Shown: positions 26,356-36,591, numbered from the stretch's first letter. The stretch: 64,000 nt of DNA from Virgibacillus proomii (GCF_900162615.1 NZ_FUFN01000010.1:2200519-2264518), one strand, 5' to 3'. Notes: generated by a model not told the origin, from the sequence alone. Program-made: numbers and translations.

Positions 26356-27156
26356 TTATTTATGGACGATTTGTCTAATACTATTGGCTGTTTCTTCCAC
26401 AGCTTTATTCGAAACATCGATTACCTTACAGCCAATTTTTTTTACGATCTCATCAAAATAATCAAGTTCTTTTTGAATCCGGTCAAGATTTGCATAAGTT
26501 GCTTGTTCTCCTAAACCTAAAGCTCTTAATCGTTCTTTACGAATTTCATATAGTTTATCTGCATTTATTCGAAGTCCAATGCACTTTGCCGGATCAACCT
26601 CAAATAGCTCTTCAGGAGGATCGACTTCTGGCACAATTGGAACGTTAGCAACCTTTAATCTTTTATGGGCCAAGTATTGAGAAAGAGGAGTTTTTGAGGT
26701 GCGAGAAACACCTATAAGCACAATATCTGCTCTTGCAATGCCTCTTGAATCACGTCCATCATCATATTTTACTGCAAATTCAATCGCTTCTATTCGTTTA
26801 AAGTAATCTTCATCCAGTTTATGGACTAAGCCTGGTTCTAATCTCGGCGAATGATCAAATATGCGCTCCATCGATTTTAACACAGGCCCCATGATATCAA
26901 TCGCTTCTATATTCAATTGCTTCGCACGTTCATTTAAATAGTTTCTAAGCATTGGATCAACAAGTGTGAAACCAATAAGTTCTTTACCTTCCTTAGCAAG
27001 CTGTAATGCTTCATCAATGGTTGCTTTATCTTCTACGTATGGAATTCGTTGAATCTTGTAAGAACCATGATTAAACTGGCTTAAGCCTGCCTTAATTACC
27101 AATTCTGCTGTTTCCCCGACAGAATCGGATAATATATAGACGGTATGTGTATACAT
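26356..27156 (-). CDS. ppsR: pyruvate phosphate dikinase regulatory protein (YqfL/PPDK regulator family)
   Basis: A 266-aa bifunctional ADP-dependent kinase and pyrophosphorylase of the DUF299 family. It carries the nucleotide-binding motif GVSRTSKT near residue 149-156 and the N-terminal VYILSDSVGETAE block. Family members switch PEP synthase or pyruvate phosphate dikinase on and off. In B. subtilis this gene (yqfL) follows ccpN and helps gluconeogenic control. Here it is 18 bases after ccpN. Confidence 0.9.
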   Translation of the reverse strand: MYTHTVYILSDSVGETAELVIKAGLSQFNHGSYKIQRIPYVEDKATIDEALQLAKEGKELIGFTLVDPMLRNYLNERAKQLNIEAIDIMGPVLKSMERIFDHSPRLEPGLVHKLDEDYFKRIEAIEFAVKYDDGRDSRGIARADIVLIGVSRTSKTPLSQYLAHKRLKVANVPIVPEVDPPEELFEVDPAKCIGLRINADKLYEIRKERLRALGLGEQATYANLDRIQKELDYFDEIVKKIGCKVIDVSNKAVEETANSIRQIVHK

Positions 27157-27174
27157 GAATCTACTCCTCTCAAC

Positions 27175-27804
27175 TTAGATATGATCGCCCAGCACCAGTT
27201 CAACAAATGCTTTTGTAATGGTTGTTTTTGTTATTCGACCAACAACTTCTAAGCCTGAATCTGTATCCTTAACAACCGGTATACCATCAATTTGTTTATT
27301 AATTAAATTCTGAGCTACGTCTACTAATGGATCTTCTTTTCGACATACCGTTATATTCGGCATTCTAGTCATAATAATATGAACAGGGATTGAATTTAAA
27401 TCCTGTTTTCCTATACTGGCTCGCAATAAATCTTTTCGTGATAACACCCCTGCTAAGCAGGCTTTGTCATCTATGACAAACAGTGTTCCTACATCCTCTA
27501 AAAACATCGTTGAAATTGCATCATAAACAGAAGCACTCTCTTTTACAACAATTGGTACATGTTGGTATTCATGAGCCTTTAGTTTTTTCACCTGTTCGGT
27601 GAGCAACTCATTTCCGGTTTTACCTGTGTAAAAATAGCCGACCCGAGGACGGGCGTCAAGAAAGCCCGCCATCGTTAGGATAGCTAGATCTGGTCGTAAC
27701 GTTGCTCTTGTTAAATGAAGATGCTCTGCAATGTTTTCTCCAGTTATTGGTCCATTTGCTTTAACAATTTCAATGATTTCTTCTTGCCTTTTTGATAATT
27801 CCAT
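27175..27804 (-). CDS. ccpN: transcriptional repressor CcpN (HTH plus CBS domains)
   Basis: A 209-aa regulator. An N-terminal winged helix (about 1-60, QEEIIEIVKANGPITGENIAEHLHLTRATLRPDL) is followed by two CBS domains (about 75-135 and 140-205) that sense nucleotides. In B. subtilis CcpN represses gluconeogenic gapB and pckA when glycolytic sugars are present. Downstream of glyS and upstream of ppsR, the conserved order. Confidence 0.92.
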   Translation of the reverse strand: MELSKRQEEIIEIVKANGPITGENIAEHLHLTRATLRPDLAILTMAGFLDARPRVGYFYTGKTGNELLTEQVKKLKAHEYQHVPIVVKESASVYDAISTMFLEDVGTLFVIDDKACLAGVLSRKDLLRASIGKQDLNSIPVHIIMTRMPNITVCRKEDPLVDVAQNLINKQIDGIPVVKDTDSGLEVVGRITKTTITKAFVELVLGDHI

Positions 27805-27897
27805 TCCCTCACCACCTACAAACGATGTAACCCATATACTATTATAGACGAATTAAGCAGGAATGAGAATCATACCGGCTATTTAAGCAAGATTTAA

Positions 27898-29976
27898 TTA
27901 AAAACTTTGCTTCCATTCAATCTTAGTTAAGTCTGCATAACGCTTGATTAACGTAGCAATTTGGTAAAGTAATGCTAAACGATTATTGCGAATTTCAATG
28001 TTGTCCACCATTACCATATTATGATCAAAAAACGCATGAATTGGAGTTGCCAGTTGCCCAAGTAATTGTAAATCTTTTTCAGCGTTTCTAGATGTTGTAT
28101 GATACGCTTCTTCAACCGTACAAAATTTTTGGTATAATACTTTTTCGGATTCCGTTTTAAATAAATTTGGATTGATCTCACCTGCTTCTGACTTTTGCAC
28201 CAAGTTTAAAACTCGAACAAACGCTTCCTGAATGGCTTTAAAATTATCATCATTTCTCTTTAATGACAACAGATTAGCTTTTGCTAAACTATATTCATAA
28301 TCACCAATCTGTTCATGCAGTACAGCTTGAGTAATATCTTGTTCGATTCCTGCTTCCTTAAAAAGATAAGCGGCACGTTGTAAGAAAAAGTCCTGAATAT
28401 TTACAGCAACTGATTCCTTTTGAGTGATTTGGACGGTTGATTCAGTAAGTACAGTCAATGCTAATTGAATCAGCTCTTCTATCGAAATATGCCACTTATT
28501 CTGATGAATCATTCTTAAAATGCCAATAGCTTGACGACGTAACCCATAAGGATCATGTGAGCCAGTTGGTAGTAAACCAACAGCTATACATCCTGTAATT
28601 GTGTCTAGCTTATCCGCAATGCTAATAATCGTCCCTATTCCTGTCTCTGGAAGATCATCATTTGCTTGTTTTGGTAAATAATGCTCACGAACAGCTTTTG
28701 CTACGATGTGATCTTCACCGTAGAAGCGTGCATATTTTTCACCAATAACTCCTTGTAATTCAGTAAATTCATTAACCATACTTGTCGTTAAATCAAATTT
28801 ACAAATTTCTGCAGCACGTAATGCTTTTTCCATATCATCCGCAGATAGTGCTAAACATTGACTAATATGCTTTGTCAAGGAAATTAATCGGTTTACCTTA
28901 TCGTGTATCGTTCCAAGTTGTTCTTGAAAGACTACACGTTCCAATTTAGATAAGTAATAATCGATCGATTGCTTCCGATCTTCATCATAGAAAAAAGCAG
29001 CATCCGATAAACGGGCACGTAATACCTTTTCATTCCCTTTAATAACTGTCTCCAAATGGTCCCCATTACCATTGCGTACACCAACAAAGTAGGGAAGTAA
29101 TTCTCCTGTTTGCGATCGCACAGGAAAATATCGTTGATGTTCCTTCATGGATGTAATTAATACTTCTTCAGGAATCGCTAAAAATTCATCTTCAAATTCA
29201 CCAAGAAATACGTGAGGATATTCTACTAAGTTCCGAACTTCGTTTAGTAGATCCTCATCTACCGGGATTTGTATGGATTTTTCTTGCTCTAATTTATGAA
29301 TACCTTGTAAAATAAAGGCTTCCCGTTTTTGGGCATCTACCATAACATATTGTTGATTCATTATTTCTTCATAGTTAGCCGGAACATCAATGATTACTTT
29401 TTCTCCTAAAAAGCGATGACCATAAGTAACATTACTGCTTAATACATTTACTATTTCAAATGGAATAATTTCGGATCCAAACAAACCAACTAACCAGCGG
29501 ATTGGACGTGCGTAACGTAAGGAATGTGTTCCCCAGCGCATATTTTTACCAAAAGTTATGGAGGTAATAATATCTCGAAAACCAGGTAATAATTCTTTGG
29601 TTGGTTTCCCTTCAATATGCTTTTTCACATATATATAAGGTGTACCCTTGTAATCCTTGATATAAATGTCTTCTACTGACCTCCCCTGTCCTTTCGAAAA
29701 CCCAATCGCTGCCTTTGTCCAATTACCAGATTCATCTTTAGCTATTTTTTCAGCTGGCCCTTTTACTTCTTCCTCTATCGTTGTTTGCTCTTCAGATAGA
29801 CCTGTTATAAGTACAGCTAACCGTCTAGGGGTAGAATACGTTGTTAAACTTTCAAAAGGTATACGTAATCCCTCCAGCCAAGCTGCGGTTTTTTCCTTTA
29901 ATTGGTGTTCAGCATCATCAATAAATCGAGCTGGTAACTCTTCTAATCCGATTTCAAATAAAGCGTCCTTTGTCAT
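27898..29976 (-). CDS. glyS: glycyl-tRNA synthetase beta subunit
   Basis: A 692-aa subunit of the alpha2-beta2 GlyRS. It starts TKDALFEIGLEELPARFIDDAEHQL, the diagnostic beta-subunit opening, contains an HD-like region and ends in a DALR-type anticodon-binding domain. It works with GlyQ to charge tRNA-Gly. The start codon follows the glyQ stop by one base, so the two are translationally coupled. Confidence 0.96.
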   Translation of the reverse strand: MTKDALFEIGLEELPARFIDDAEHQLKEKTAAWLEGLRIPFESLTTYSTPRRLAVLITGLSEEQTTIEEEVKGPAEKIAKDESGNWTKAAIGFSKGQGRSVEDIYIKDYKGTPYIYVKKHIEGKPTKELLPGFRDIITSITFGKNMRWGTHSLRYARPIRWLVGLFGSEIIPFEIVNVLSSNVTYGHRFLGEKVIIDVPANYEEIMNQQYVMVDAQKREAFILQGIHKLEQEKSIQIPVDEDLLNEVRNLVEYPHVFLGEFEDEFLAIPEEVLITSMKEHQRYFPVRSQTGELLPYFVGVRNGNGDHLETVIKGNEKVLRARLSDAAFFYDEDRKQSIDYYLSKLERVVFQEQLGTIHDKVNRLISLTKHISQCLALSADDMEKALRAAEICKFDLTTSMVNEFTELQGVIGEKYARFYGEDHIVAKAVREHYLPKQANDDLPETGIGTIISIADKLDTITGCIAVGLLPTGSHDPYGLRRQAIGILRMIHQNKWHISIEELIQLALTVLTESTVQITQKESVAVNIQDFFLQRAAYLFKEAGIEQDITQAVLHEQIGDYEYSLAKANLLSLKRNDDNFKAIQEAFVRVLNLVQKSEAGEINPNLFKTESEKVLYQKFCTVEEAYHTTSRNAEKDLQLLGQLATPIHAFFDHNMVMVDNIEIRNNRLALLYQIATLIKRYADLTKIEWKQSF

Positions 29977-29977
29977 G

Positions 29978-30856
29978 TTATTGCTCCTCCTTTTTCAGCA
30001 TAGGGAACCCTAATCGTTCTCTTTCAGCAACATAAGCTTTGGCAATTCCTCTTGCTAAATTTCGGATTCTTGTAATGTATCCTGTTCGTTCAGTAACAGA
30101 TATGACGCCCTTAGCATCCAAAAGATTAAATGTATGCGAGCATTTGAGCACATAATCATATGCAGGGAATACGAGGCCCTTTTCCATTGTTGTCTTTGCT
30201 TCTCGTTCATAATTAGTAAACAGCTCAAAAAGCATTTCTGTATTAGATGTTTCAAATGTATACGTAGAATGTTCATATTCCGGTTGGAAAAAGATATCTC
30301 TTACAGTCACTCCATTTGTCCATTCTAAATCAAATACATTCTCTTGGTCTTGAATATACGAGGCTAACCGCTCAATTCCATACGTTAATTCTACTGAAAC
30401 TGGATTCGCTTCTAAGCCACCGATTTGCTGAAAATAGGTAAATTGTGTAATTTCCATCCCATCTAACCAAACTTCCCAACCCAATCCAGCTGCACCCAAT
30501 GTCGGATTCTCCCAATTATCCTCTACGAACCTTATATCATGAGCAAGCGGATCAATGCCTAATTTTTCTAAAGATGCTAAATAGAGCTCTTGAATATTAT
30601 CTGGAGAAGGCTTCATAATAACTTGAAACTGGTGATGCTGATATAGCCGATTTGGATTTTCGCCATATCTCCCATCTGCCGGTCTTCTTGAAGGCTCAAC
30701 ATAAGCTACATTCCAAGGCTCTGGACCTAGGCTTCGTAATAATGTCATAGGTGACATCGTACCTGCTCCCTTTTCGACATCATATGCTTGCATTAAAATA
30801 CAATTGTGTTCAGACCAATATTTTTGTAGTGTTAAGATCATTTCTTGAATATTCAT
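29978..30856 (-). CDS. glyQ: glycyl-tRNA synthetase alpha subunit
   Basis: A 292-aa class II catalytic subunit. It has the GAGTMSPMTLLRSLGPEPWNVAYVEPSRRPADGRYG block (motif 2 region, near 30-65) and GGLEANPVSVELTYGIERL (motif 3, near 147-165). First gene of the glyQ-glyS-ccpN-ppsR operon, preceded by a T-box leader. Confidence 0.97.
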   Translation of the reverse strand: MNIQEMILTLQKYWSEHNCILMQAYDVEKGAGTMSPMTLLRSLGPEPWNVAYVEPSRRPADGRYGENPNRLYQHHQFQVIMKPSPDNIQELYLASLEKLGIDPLAHDIRFVEDNWENPTLGAAGLGWEVWLDGMEITQFTYFQQIGGLEANPVSVELTYGIERLASYIQDQENVFDLEWTNGVTVRDIFFQPEYEHSTYTFETSNTEMLFELFTNYEREAKTTMEKGLVFPAYDYVLKCSHTFNLLDAKGVISVTERTGYITRIRNLARGIAKAYVAERERLGFPMLKKEEQ

Positions 30857-30895
30857 CCGTGCGCATCCTCCAATACAGTTAATACAATATAAAAT

Positions 30896-30935
30896 CCCCG
30901 GCCCTCATGTCTAGCGAATAGACATAGGGACGGGG
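30896..30935 (-). terminator. T-box attenuator terminator
   Basis: GC-rich stem closed by CCCC (30896-30899) and GGGG (30932-30935), followed by ATTTT on the minus strand. Competes with the T-box antiterminator. Confidence 0.85.
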
Positions 30936-31095
30936 TTAATCCGCGGTTCCACCCTACTTGCTTATAACTTATAAGCCGCTTTATTCAACATGCTCCGAAG
31001 CGCCCTTCCTAATTGTCTTCTCGCTCAGCTCCCACCATTCTGAACTCGCTATAGAGATTTCAACAGTACTCCTCTTCATCTTCGCATAAACTTAT
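30896..31095 (-). promoter_or_regulatory. T-box riboswitch leader of glyQS
   Basis: The conserved T-box GGGTGGAACCGCGG is on the minus strand (complement of 30941-30954). A distal stem I loop of the TGGTGGGAG type lies near 31032-31040. A GAAGGGCGC segment near 31000-31009 contains a GGC triplet (31002-31004), consistent with a glycine specifier; exact alignment is my inference. The terminator/antiterminator switch is at 30896-30935. Uncharged tRNA-Gly would allow read-through into glyQ. Confidence 0.9.
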
Positions 31096-31140
31096 AATAT
31101 TCTATGTCAAATAATAAGGGAAACTGTAAGACCTGTCAAC

Positions 31141-31884
31141 TTATTTCACTGAATTCAGTTGACGTAAAAATCTTCTCGATTTCAGGAAGTATCCTCCATA
31201 ATAATCATAATAGTTATCTAACAATTGCCTGAGCAGTTGTTTGTTTTCCTCTTTTACTGATATACTGGTTACTTGCTTAAGCTCAACAGTAGAAAAAATA
31301 TGTAATAATTTTGCAACAGCATCTGGTAATAAAACAGCTTGGGGGTCCATGCTTCGACAAGATGAACATAGTAGCCCCGCCTCTTTAATAGAGAACGCAA
31401 AAGGAAGATGTCGTTGTTTGCAATTTGAGCAGTGGGTCAATGTTGGAGCAAAGCCGCCTTTCTTATATAGCTTTATTTCATACATCATAAGGGGAATACG
31501 AGAATCCTCCTCTTTTTCAATCCATGACATAGTTTGATAAAGCTGATCGAAAATAAAAGGATCTGGCTGTTTATCATCTAATAATTTATCCGTAAGTTCG
31601 ACTGCATAAGCTGCGTATGCAGTCTTAATAATATCTTCACGAATGGATCGAAAGGAATAAAGAATATCGCCTTGTTGTATCGTGCTTAACCCTTTGTTTA
31701 TATACATTAAAAATTCAGCGTATATGAATGGCTGCGTTACAGCAGCCATTCTGCTCTTTGGCTTTTTTGCCCCTTTTGCTATTGCTGAGAGCTTCCCAAT
31801 TTTTTTACTATAAATCGTTACAATCTTATGCGTTTCCCCGTAATCTCGTGTTTTTAATACAATACCTTGTATCTTTTCAAGCAA
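31141..31884 (-). CDS. recO: DNA repair protein RecO
   Basis: A 247-aa recombination mediator. An N-terminal OB fold (about 1-80, EKIQGIVLKTRDYGETHKIVTIYSKKIGKLSAIAKGAKKPKSR), a helical domain and a four-cysteine zinc finger (CSNC near 151 and CSSC near 172). RecO anneals ssDNA and helps load RecA. It follows era and yqzL as in B. subtilis. Confidence 0.94.
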   Translation of the reverse strand: MLEKIQGIVLKTRDYGETHKIVTIYSKKIGKLSAIAKGAKKPKSRMAAVTQPFIYAEFLMYINKGLSTIQQGDILYSFRSIREDIIKTAYAAYAVELTDKLLDDKQPDPFIFDQLYQTMSWIEKEEDSRIPLMMYEIKLYKKGGFAPTLTHCSNCKQRHLPFAFSIKEAGLLCSSCRSMDPQAVLLPDAVAKLLHIFSTVELKQVTSISVKEENKQLLRQLLDNYYDYYGGYFLKSRRFLRQLNSVK

Positions 31885-31934
31885 TTAACTTCACCTTTCT
31901 TACTAAGGAAGCTACTTTCATTAGCTACAGTTAT

Positions 31935-32084
31935 TTACAACTTCGTATCGATTGGAGTTCTGTTTTGATCTTCACGTTGTCTAGGTCTAAGAGGGTTTTG
32001 TTCATTTTCTAACTCTTTCATTAGCAAATAGGTTTCAATATTTCCTGTTTGACTAAATAGTTTCCAGGTTAAATCGATCACCAT
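31935..32084 (-). CDS. yqzL: YqzL family small protein
   Basis: A 49-aa protein. Its start MVIDLTWKLFSQTGNIETYL closely resembles B. subtilis YqzL, which lies between era and recO in the same orientation. AAGGTGGGG provides the ribosome-binding site. Function unknown. The ATG at 32084 is the only good start. Confidence 0.88.
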   Translation of the reverse strand: MVIDLTWKLFSQTGNIETYLLMKELENEQNPLRPRQREDQNRTPIDTKL

Positions 32085-32362
32085 AAACCCCACCTTTCTT
32101 CAATATTTGAAAATGGAACCTATTATTAGAATGACCACAACAGATAAAAGAATTAGTATAAAAATTTACCATGTATTTTGTTAAAAAGGATGTTTAAAAA
32201 TTTCGAGATACCATGTGTTTTTTATTTTTTTCCAAGTAAATTCTGACTAGTCATGCTAACGTTCACCGGCTACGGTATACTCCCAACTTCTCTACTCTTT
32301 TAATCGTTTCTTATATGAAGCATGTAAAGGGAAAATGTCGTTCTATTAATATTGTCAAGTCT
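32085..32362. other. non-coding gap between era and yqzL
   Basis: AT-rich, 278 bp, with no gene or dispersed repeat recognised. Probably holds the promoter of yqzL-recO. Confidence 0.45.
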
Positions 32363-33265
32363 TTAATATTCGTCACTACGGAAACCAAATTCATGGAGCT
32401 GACTTTGTTTATTACGCCAATCTTTCTTTACTTTAACCCAAAGTTCTAAATAAATCTTTGTGCCCAATAAAGCTTCTATGTCTTTGCGCGCAGCTTTGCC
32501 AATTTTTTTTAACATACTTCCTTGTTTACCAATCAATATACCCTTTTGTGTTTTTCTTTCAGTAACAATGGTAGCCTGAATAAGCAACTTATTATTTCCG
32601 TTTTGGTCCACATTTTCAATGACAACAGCTATAGAATGCGGAACCTCTTCTCTGGTAAAATGTAACACCTTTTCTCTTATTAGTTCGCTAATAATAAAAC
32701 GTTCCGGATGATCTGTGATTTGATCATCAGGGTAGTATTTTGGACCTTCATCCAGCTGTTGCTTGATAACTTCAAGCATATGAGCCACATTATTTCCATG
32801 TAAAGCAGAAATCGGAATAATTTCAGCGAAATCATATTTATCCTTGTATTGTTCAATCAAGGGTAATAATTCATCAGGATGAATAAGGTCTATTTTATTT
32901 ATAATTAAATACACAGGTCGATTTACTTTTTGTAATAAATCGATAATATATTGATCTCCTTTTCCATACCCTTCCTTAGCATTTATCATAAATAAAATAA
33001 CATCTACTTCATTCAGCGTATTTTCAGCCGTTCTTACCATAAATTCTCCAAGCCGATGCTTTGGTTTATGAATACCAGGTGTATCAATAAAAATCATTTG
33101 CGCATCTGGCTGTGTTAACACGCCTTGAATCTTATTCCTTGTAGTTTGCGGTTTATCACTCATAATAGCAATTTTTTGTCCGATTGCCTGATTCATAAAC
33201 GTTGATTTTCCAACATTTGGTCTACCAATGATTGCTATAAACCCAGATTTAAATGGTTTGTTCAT
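32363..33265 (-). CDS. era: GTPase Era
   Basis: A 300-aa GTPase that checks 16S rRNA 3'-end maturation and 30S assembly. G1 GRPNVGKST near 14-22, G3 DTPG near 61, G4 NKID near 122, and a C-terminal KH domain with GKQGSMLKKIG near 243. Length and layout are canonical. The usual cdd gene between era and dgkA is missing. Confidence 0.97.
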   Translation of the reverse strand: MNKPFKSGFIAIIGRPNVGKSTFMNQAIGQKIAIMSDKPQTTRNKIQGVLTQPDAQMIFIDTPGIHKPKHRLGEFMVRTAENTLNEVDVILFMINAKEGYGKGDQYIIDLLQKVNRPVYLIINKIDLIHPDELLPLIEQYKDKYDFAEIIPISALHGNNVAHMLEVIKQQLDEGPKYYPDDQITDHPERFIISELIREKVLHFTREEVPHSIAVVIENVDQNGNNKLLIQATIVTERKTQKGILIGKQGSMLKKIGKAARKDIEALLGTKIYLELWVKVKKDWRNKQSQLHEFGFRSDEY

Positions 33266-33570
33266 GTTGTTGCCTCCGCGAATTTTAGATATGCTTAATC
33301 ATATAATACTACAAAAAAGCACTCATTTCATATAATCGACAAAAGCTTTAAAAACTTTTGGTTCTTCTCTCAACAATAGCATTTTTATTGACAAATTTCA
33401 CGTTTAACTGTGGACCAAAACCACTTTTATCAACATTTTATTCCCTTTTTTATATTGTTAAAACATTTAGCATATCAAGCCTTTAATATAAACTCACTGT
33501 CTAGTTACACTTATATGTAGCACCCTAAATGTTCACCCAGCGGATGAAGCTTCTATGATGTTAATTAACG
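33266..33570. other. non-coding gap where cdd is found in B. subtilis
   Basis: No cytidine deaminase and no ORF of note. AT-rich, without recognised repeats, ending at the dgkA terminator. Confidence 0.5.
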
Positions 33571-33574
33571 CAGC

Positions 33575-33631
33575 AAAAGCCGGCTACGAACTGTTGCTCT
33601 ATCGTTAGATTGCGGTTCGTAACCGGCTTTT
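33575..33631 (-). terminator. terminator of the yqfC-dgkA operon
   Basis: A 17-bp stem with one mismatch (33575-33591 with 33615-33631), 23-nt loop and A/T-rich shoulders. It overlaps the dgkA stop codon. Confidence 0.75.
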
Positions 33632-34004
33632 ATACGATTGATATAATCTTTGGAATAAAGATAATACAGCCAATGGCAGCGGCAGCAATAGCCGCAATAA
33701 GTACCGCCCCTGCTGCCATATCTTTAATTTTTTTAATAGCTGGATGAAATTGCAAACTCAAATAATCCATTATCGCTTCTAGGGCACTATTGATCATTTC
33801 AGTAATTAATACATTAGTAATAGCAACAATGATAACAACCCATTCCAGCATACTAAGATGTAACAGCGTCCCAGCAAGTATAACAATAACAGCAGCTAAT
33901 AAATGAAGCTGAAAATTTCGTTCATTTCGAATGACAAATAAAATCCCCTGCCAAGCATAAGCGAAACCAATAAACTTCTGTTTACCTTTCAATGCCAAAT
34001 TCAC
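33630..34004 (-). CDS. dgkA: undecaprenol/diacylglycerol kinase
   Basis: A 124-aa integral membrane kinase with three helices. The family motif is seen as TEMINSALEAIMDYLS (near 64-80), with the catalytic Glu. In Gram-positive bacteria it phosphorylates undecaprenol to recycle the cell-wall lipid carrier. It overlaps the end of ybeY by 23 bases, showing tight coupling. Confidence 0.93.
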   Translation of the reverse strand: MNLALKGKQKFIGFAYAWQGILFVIRNERNFQLHLLAAVIVILAGTLLHLSMLEWVVIIVAITNVLITEMINSALEAIMDYLSLQFHPAIKKIKDMAAGAVLIAAIAAAAIGCIIFIPKIISIV

Positions 34005-34446
34005 CTAAAATAACTTTTTGTCTTGAGAACATCTGTTGTTCATCTTCTTTTGTCATATGGTCGTAACCAATTAAATGAAGGAAACCATGCAGTGCTAAAA
34101 AACATAACTCCCTTTCTAAAGAATGGTCGTAGCTTTTCGCTTGCTCTTTTGCTTTGTCAACAGATATGACTATATCTCCAAGTAAGAGAGGAAGGTCTTC
34201 ATCTAGAATATCAATTTCTCCTTCCCCATTTTCCTGCATAGCAAAAGATAGTACATCAGTCGGTTTATTTATTTGTCTATAATTACGATTCAACGCTTGA
34301 ATTTTTTTATTATCGACAAAATTTATGGAAAGCTCTGCCTCCTGCGAAACTCCTTCTTTATCAGCAGCGAATGTAATAAGCCGTTGAATCATATCAATAT
34401 AATCACTCTCAACAGAGTTCGTATGGTCATGGAAATCAATGTACAC
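33982..34446 (-). CDS. ybeY: endoribonuclease YbeY (rRNA maturation factor)
   Basis: A 154-aa zinc-dependent RNase. The H-x3-H-x5-H metal site is seen as HGFLHLIGYDH near 120-130. It processes 16S rRNA 3' ends and supports ribosome quality control. It starts one base after the pgpH stop codon, inside the yqfC-yqfD-phoH-pgpH-ybeY-dgkA cluster. Confidence 0.95.
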   Translation of the reverse strand: MYIDFHDHTNSVESDYIDMIQRLITFAADKEGVSQEAELSINFVDNKKIQALNRNYRQINKPTDVLSFAMQENGEGEIDILDEDLPLLLGDIVISVDKAKEQAKSYDHSLERELCFLALHGFLHLIGYDHMTKEDEQQMFSRQKVILGEFGIER

Positions 34447-36591
34447 TTACTTTACCTCCTTCTCAGGATATTGAATGCGGGAATGAAAAATCCCTTTCAA
34501 TGTTCCACAGATTGTTTCTTGAATCGTATGCAATTCTTTTAATGTTAACGGACACTCATCAAATTGTCCATCTGTTAATCGATCTTGAATAATAGAAGCA
34601 ACAATTTGCTCAATTTTTTCTTCTGTAGGTTCTTTTAACGACCTTACTGCCGCCTCAACAGAATCGCAAATATTAATAATCGCCGTTTCTTTTGTTTGTG
34701 GCTTTGGACCTGGATAACGATAAGCTAGTTCTTGCACCTCTTCGTTTTCCTTTTTAGCCTTCATATAAAAATACTTTAATAACGATGTGCCATGATGCTG
34801 TTTTGCAATATCAATAATCTCTTTCGGAAGTCGATATTTTTTCAACATCTCTGCTCCGTCATATGGGTGACTAATAATAATTTTAGCACTTTCCTCTGGT
34901 TCGATAAAATCATGTGGATTTCGAATTGCTAATTGATTTTCAATAAAATAATGAGGTGCAACTGTTTTTCCTAAATCATGATAATAAGAGCCCACACGTG
35001 CTAATAAACCATTTGCTCCAACTGCTTCACAAGCAGTTTCACTTAAATTGGCAACCATAATAGAATGATGATAGGTTCCCGGTGCTTCTGTTAATAGTTT
35101 TTTTAATAACGGATGGTTCGGATTTGACAATTGAAGTAATTTTATATCTGATAAAATTCCTAAAGCTGTTTCAAAATATGGTAGTAAACCGATCGTTAAA
35201 ACTGCTGATAAAAGTGCTGATGCGGTAGCAAGCGATGATTGTATAAAAATATCACCGAGGGCATATTTCTCAAACGACAGAAATATAAATAATAGTACGA
35301 TAACAATATTAACAACCCCAATACCTAATCCAGCTTTTACAACAGCAAGTCGATCCTTGACGTTACGCAAAAAGAAAATAGCTGCCAGCTGCGAAAGTAA
35401 AAAGTAGATACCAGTCTCAACATTTAAGGAGCCTGGTATTTGATTATTAAAAATCATACTGCCTAAAATTGCAAATAGACAACTAAAAATGATGGCTGTT
35501 CGTTCATGAATGAGCTGTTTGATTAACAAGGCTCCAGTAGCAATTGGCATCACGTAAAACAGCTGATTTACCTGTGTTGTATAAATGCTTGCGATTTTCA
35601 TTAAGGCAACCATGATCACACTAATAATAGTGAGTGTGACAACGGTTCGATTATTTAATTGCTCCTGCTTTGCTAACCAATTCATTTCATGAGCAATTAC
35701 ACTACAAATAAGTAAAATTAATAAAGATAATCCAATTACTGGAAATAAATTTCGTTCTTTATCCAGTACACCAACAAGCTTTAGCTTTTCATATACTTCG
35801 TTTGTAATAACCTGTCCTTCCCGAACAATGATTTCTCCAGCCCGAATTACTACTGGTTCAACATTACTAGCTGCTTCCTTCCTTGCATTTGCAGTTTCAT
35901 CGACATCAAAAAATGAATTCTCAACAACTGCAAATTCACTTAATCGAGTTAGCGCTTCTTTTAAATTTGCATCTAACTCAGCATACTTAATATCTTGTTT
36001 CAAATTAGAGATAGCACTTTGAGTATTTTCTGTGCGCACGCCATTATTTAACGTATCAGATAAAGAATGAAGAAACAGTTTTTCTCCTTTATCTCGTTCA
36101 TCCTTTGGCACTTGCATAAGCTGTAATAGTAAATCATCACTTACACCCTCTTTGATTTCCGGTGATAAGATTTGCTTTAGTTGTTGAATCTTTTCTTTAT
36201 TTGTAAGCGGTTCTAATTTACCTTTATCTTCTTTACCAGATGTTTTCAACTCTTCTTCAAGTTTAGTAATGGCCGCAAAAATTTCCTTTGTATATGCAAT
36301 TCGTTCATCAGTAACCTCTTGATCAATATTATATCTATCTTCAACAGACTGAACGGTCTCTCTTGTCTTTCGTTCCGTTTCCTGTTCGTTTTCTATCGTT
36401 ACAGGAGAGCGAATCGTTTCTTTTGCTCTACTGAAACGTTCAATTTCATAAATTTCTGTATGTACATTATTAATAGTCAAAAAAAAGAAAAACAAGCCTA
36501 GCAGGAGAGTTGCAACTGTTATAATGCTCCACTTACTGTATCGCTGTTTAAATACAAACCAACTACGTGGGTTAAATTTCTTTTTCTCCAC
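34447..36591 (-). CDS. pgpH: cyclic-di-AMP phosphodiesterase PgpH (7TM-HD)
   Basis: A 714-aa membrane protein. A first helix (about 20-40), a long extracellular 7TMR-HDED domain (about 45-270), a seven-helix membrane block (about 285-480) and a cytosolic HD domain with HHSIMVANLSE, YHDLGK and KQHHGT motifs. PgpH hydrolyses c-di-AMP, linking potassium and osmotic balance to wall growth, which fits a halophile. B. subtilis yqfF. Confidence 0.95.
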   Translation of the reverse strand: MEKKKFNPRSWFVFKQRYSKWSIITVATLLLGLFFFFLTINNVHTEIYEIERFSRAKETIRSPVTIENEQETERKTRETVQSVEDRYNIDQEVTDERIAYTKEIFAAITKLEEELKTSGKEDKGKLEPLTNKEKIQQLKQILSPEIKEGVSDDLLLQLMQVPKDERDKGEKLFLHSLSDTLNNGVRTENTQSAISNLKQDIKYAELDANLKEALTRLSEFAVVENSFFDVDETANARKEAASNVEPVVIRAGEIIVREGQVITNEVYEKLKLVGVLDKERNLFPVIGLSLLILLICSVIAHEMNWLAKQEQLNNRTVVTLTIISVIMVALMKIASIYTTQVNQLFYVMPIATGALLIKQLIHERTAIIFSCLFAILGSMIFNNQIPGSLNVETGIYFLLSQLAAIFFLRNVKDRLAVVKAGLGIGVVNIVIVLLFIFLSFEKYALGDIFIQSSLATASALLSAVLTIGLLPYFETALGILSDIKLLQLSNPNHPLLKKLLTEAPGTYHHSIMVANLSETACEAVGANGLLARVGSYYHDLGKTVAPHYFIENQLAIRNPHDFIEPEESAKIIISHPYDGAEMLKKYRLPKEIIDIAKQHHGTSLLKYFYMKAKKENEEVQELAYRYPGPKPQTKETAIINICDSVEAAVRSLKEPTEEKIEQIVASIIQDRLTDGQFDECPLTLKELHTIQETICGTLKGIFHSRIQYPEKEVK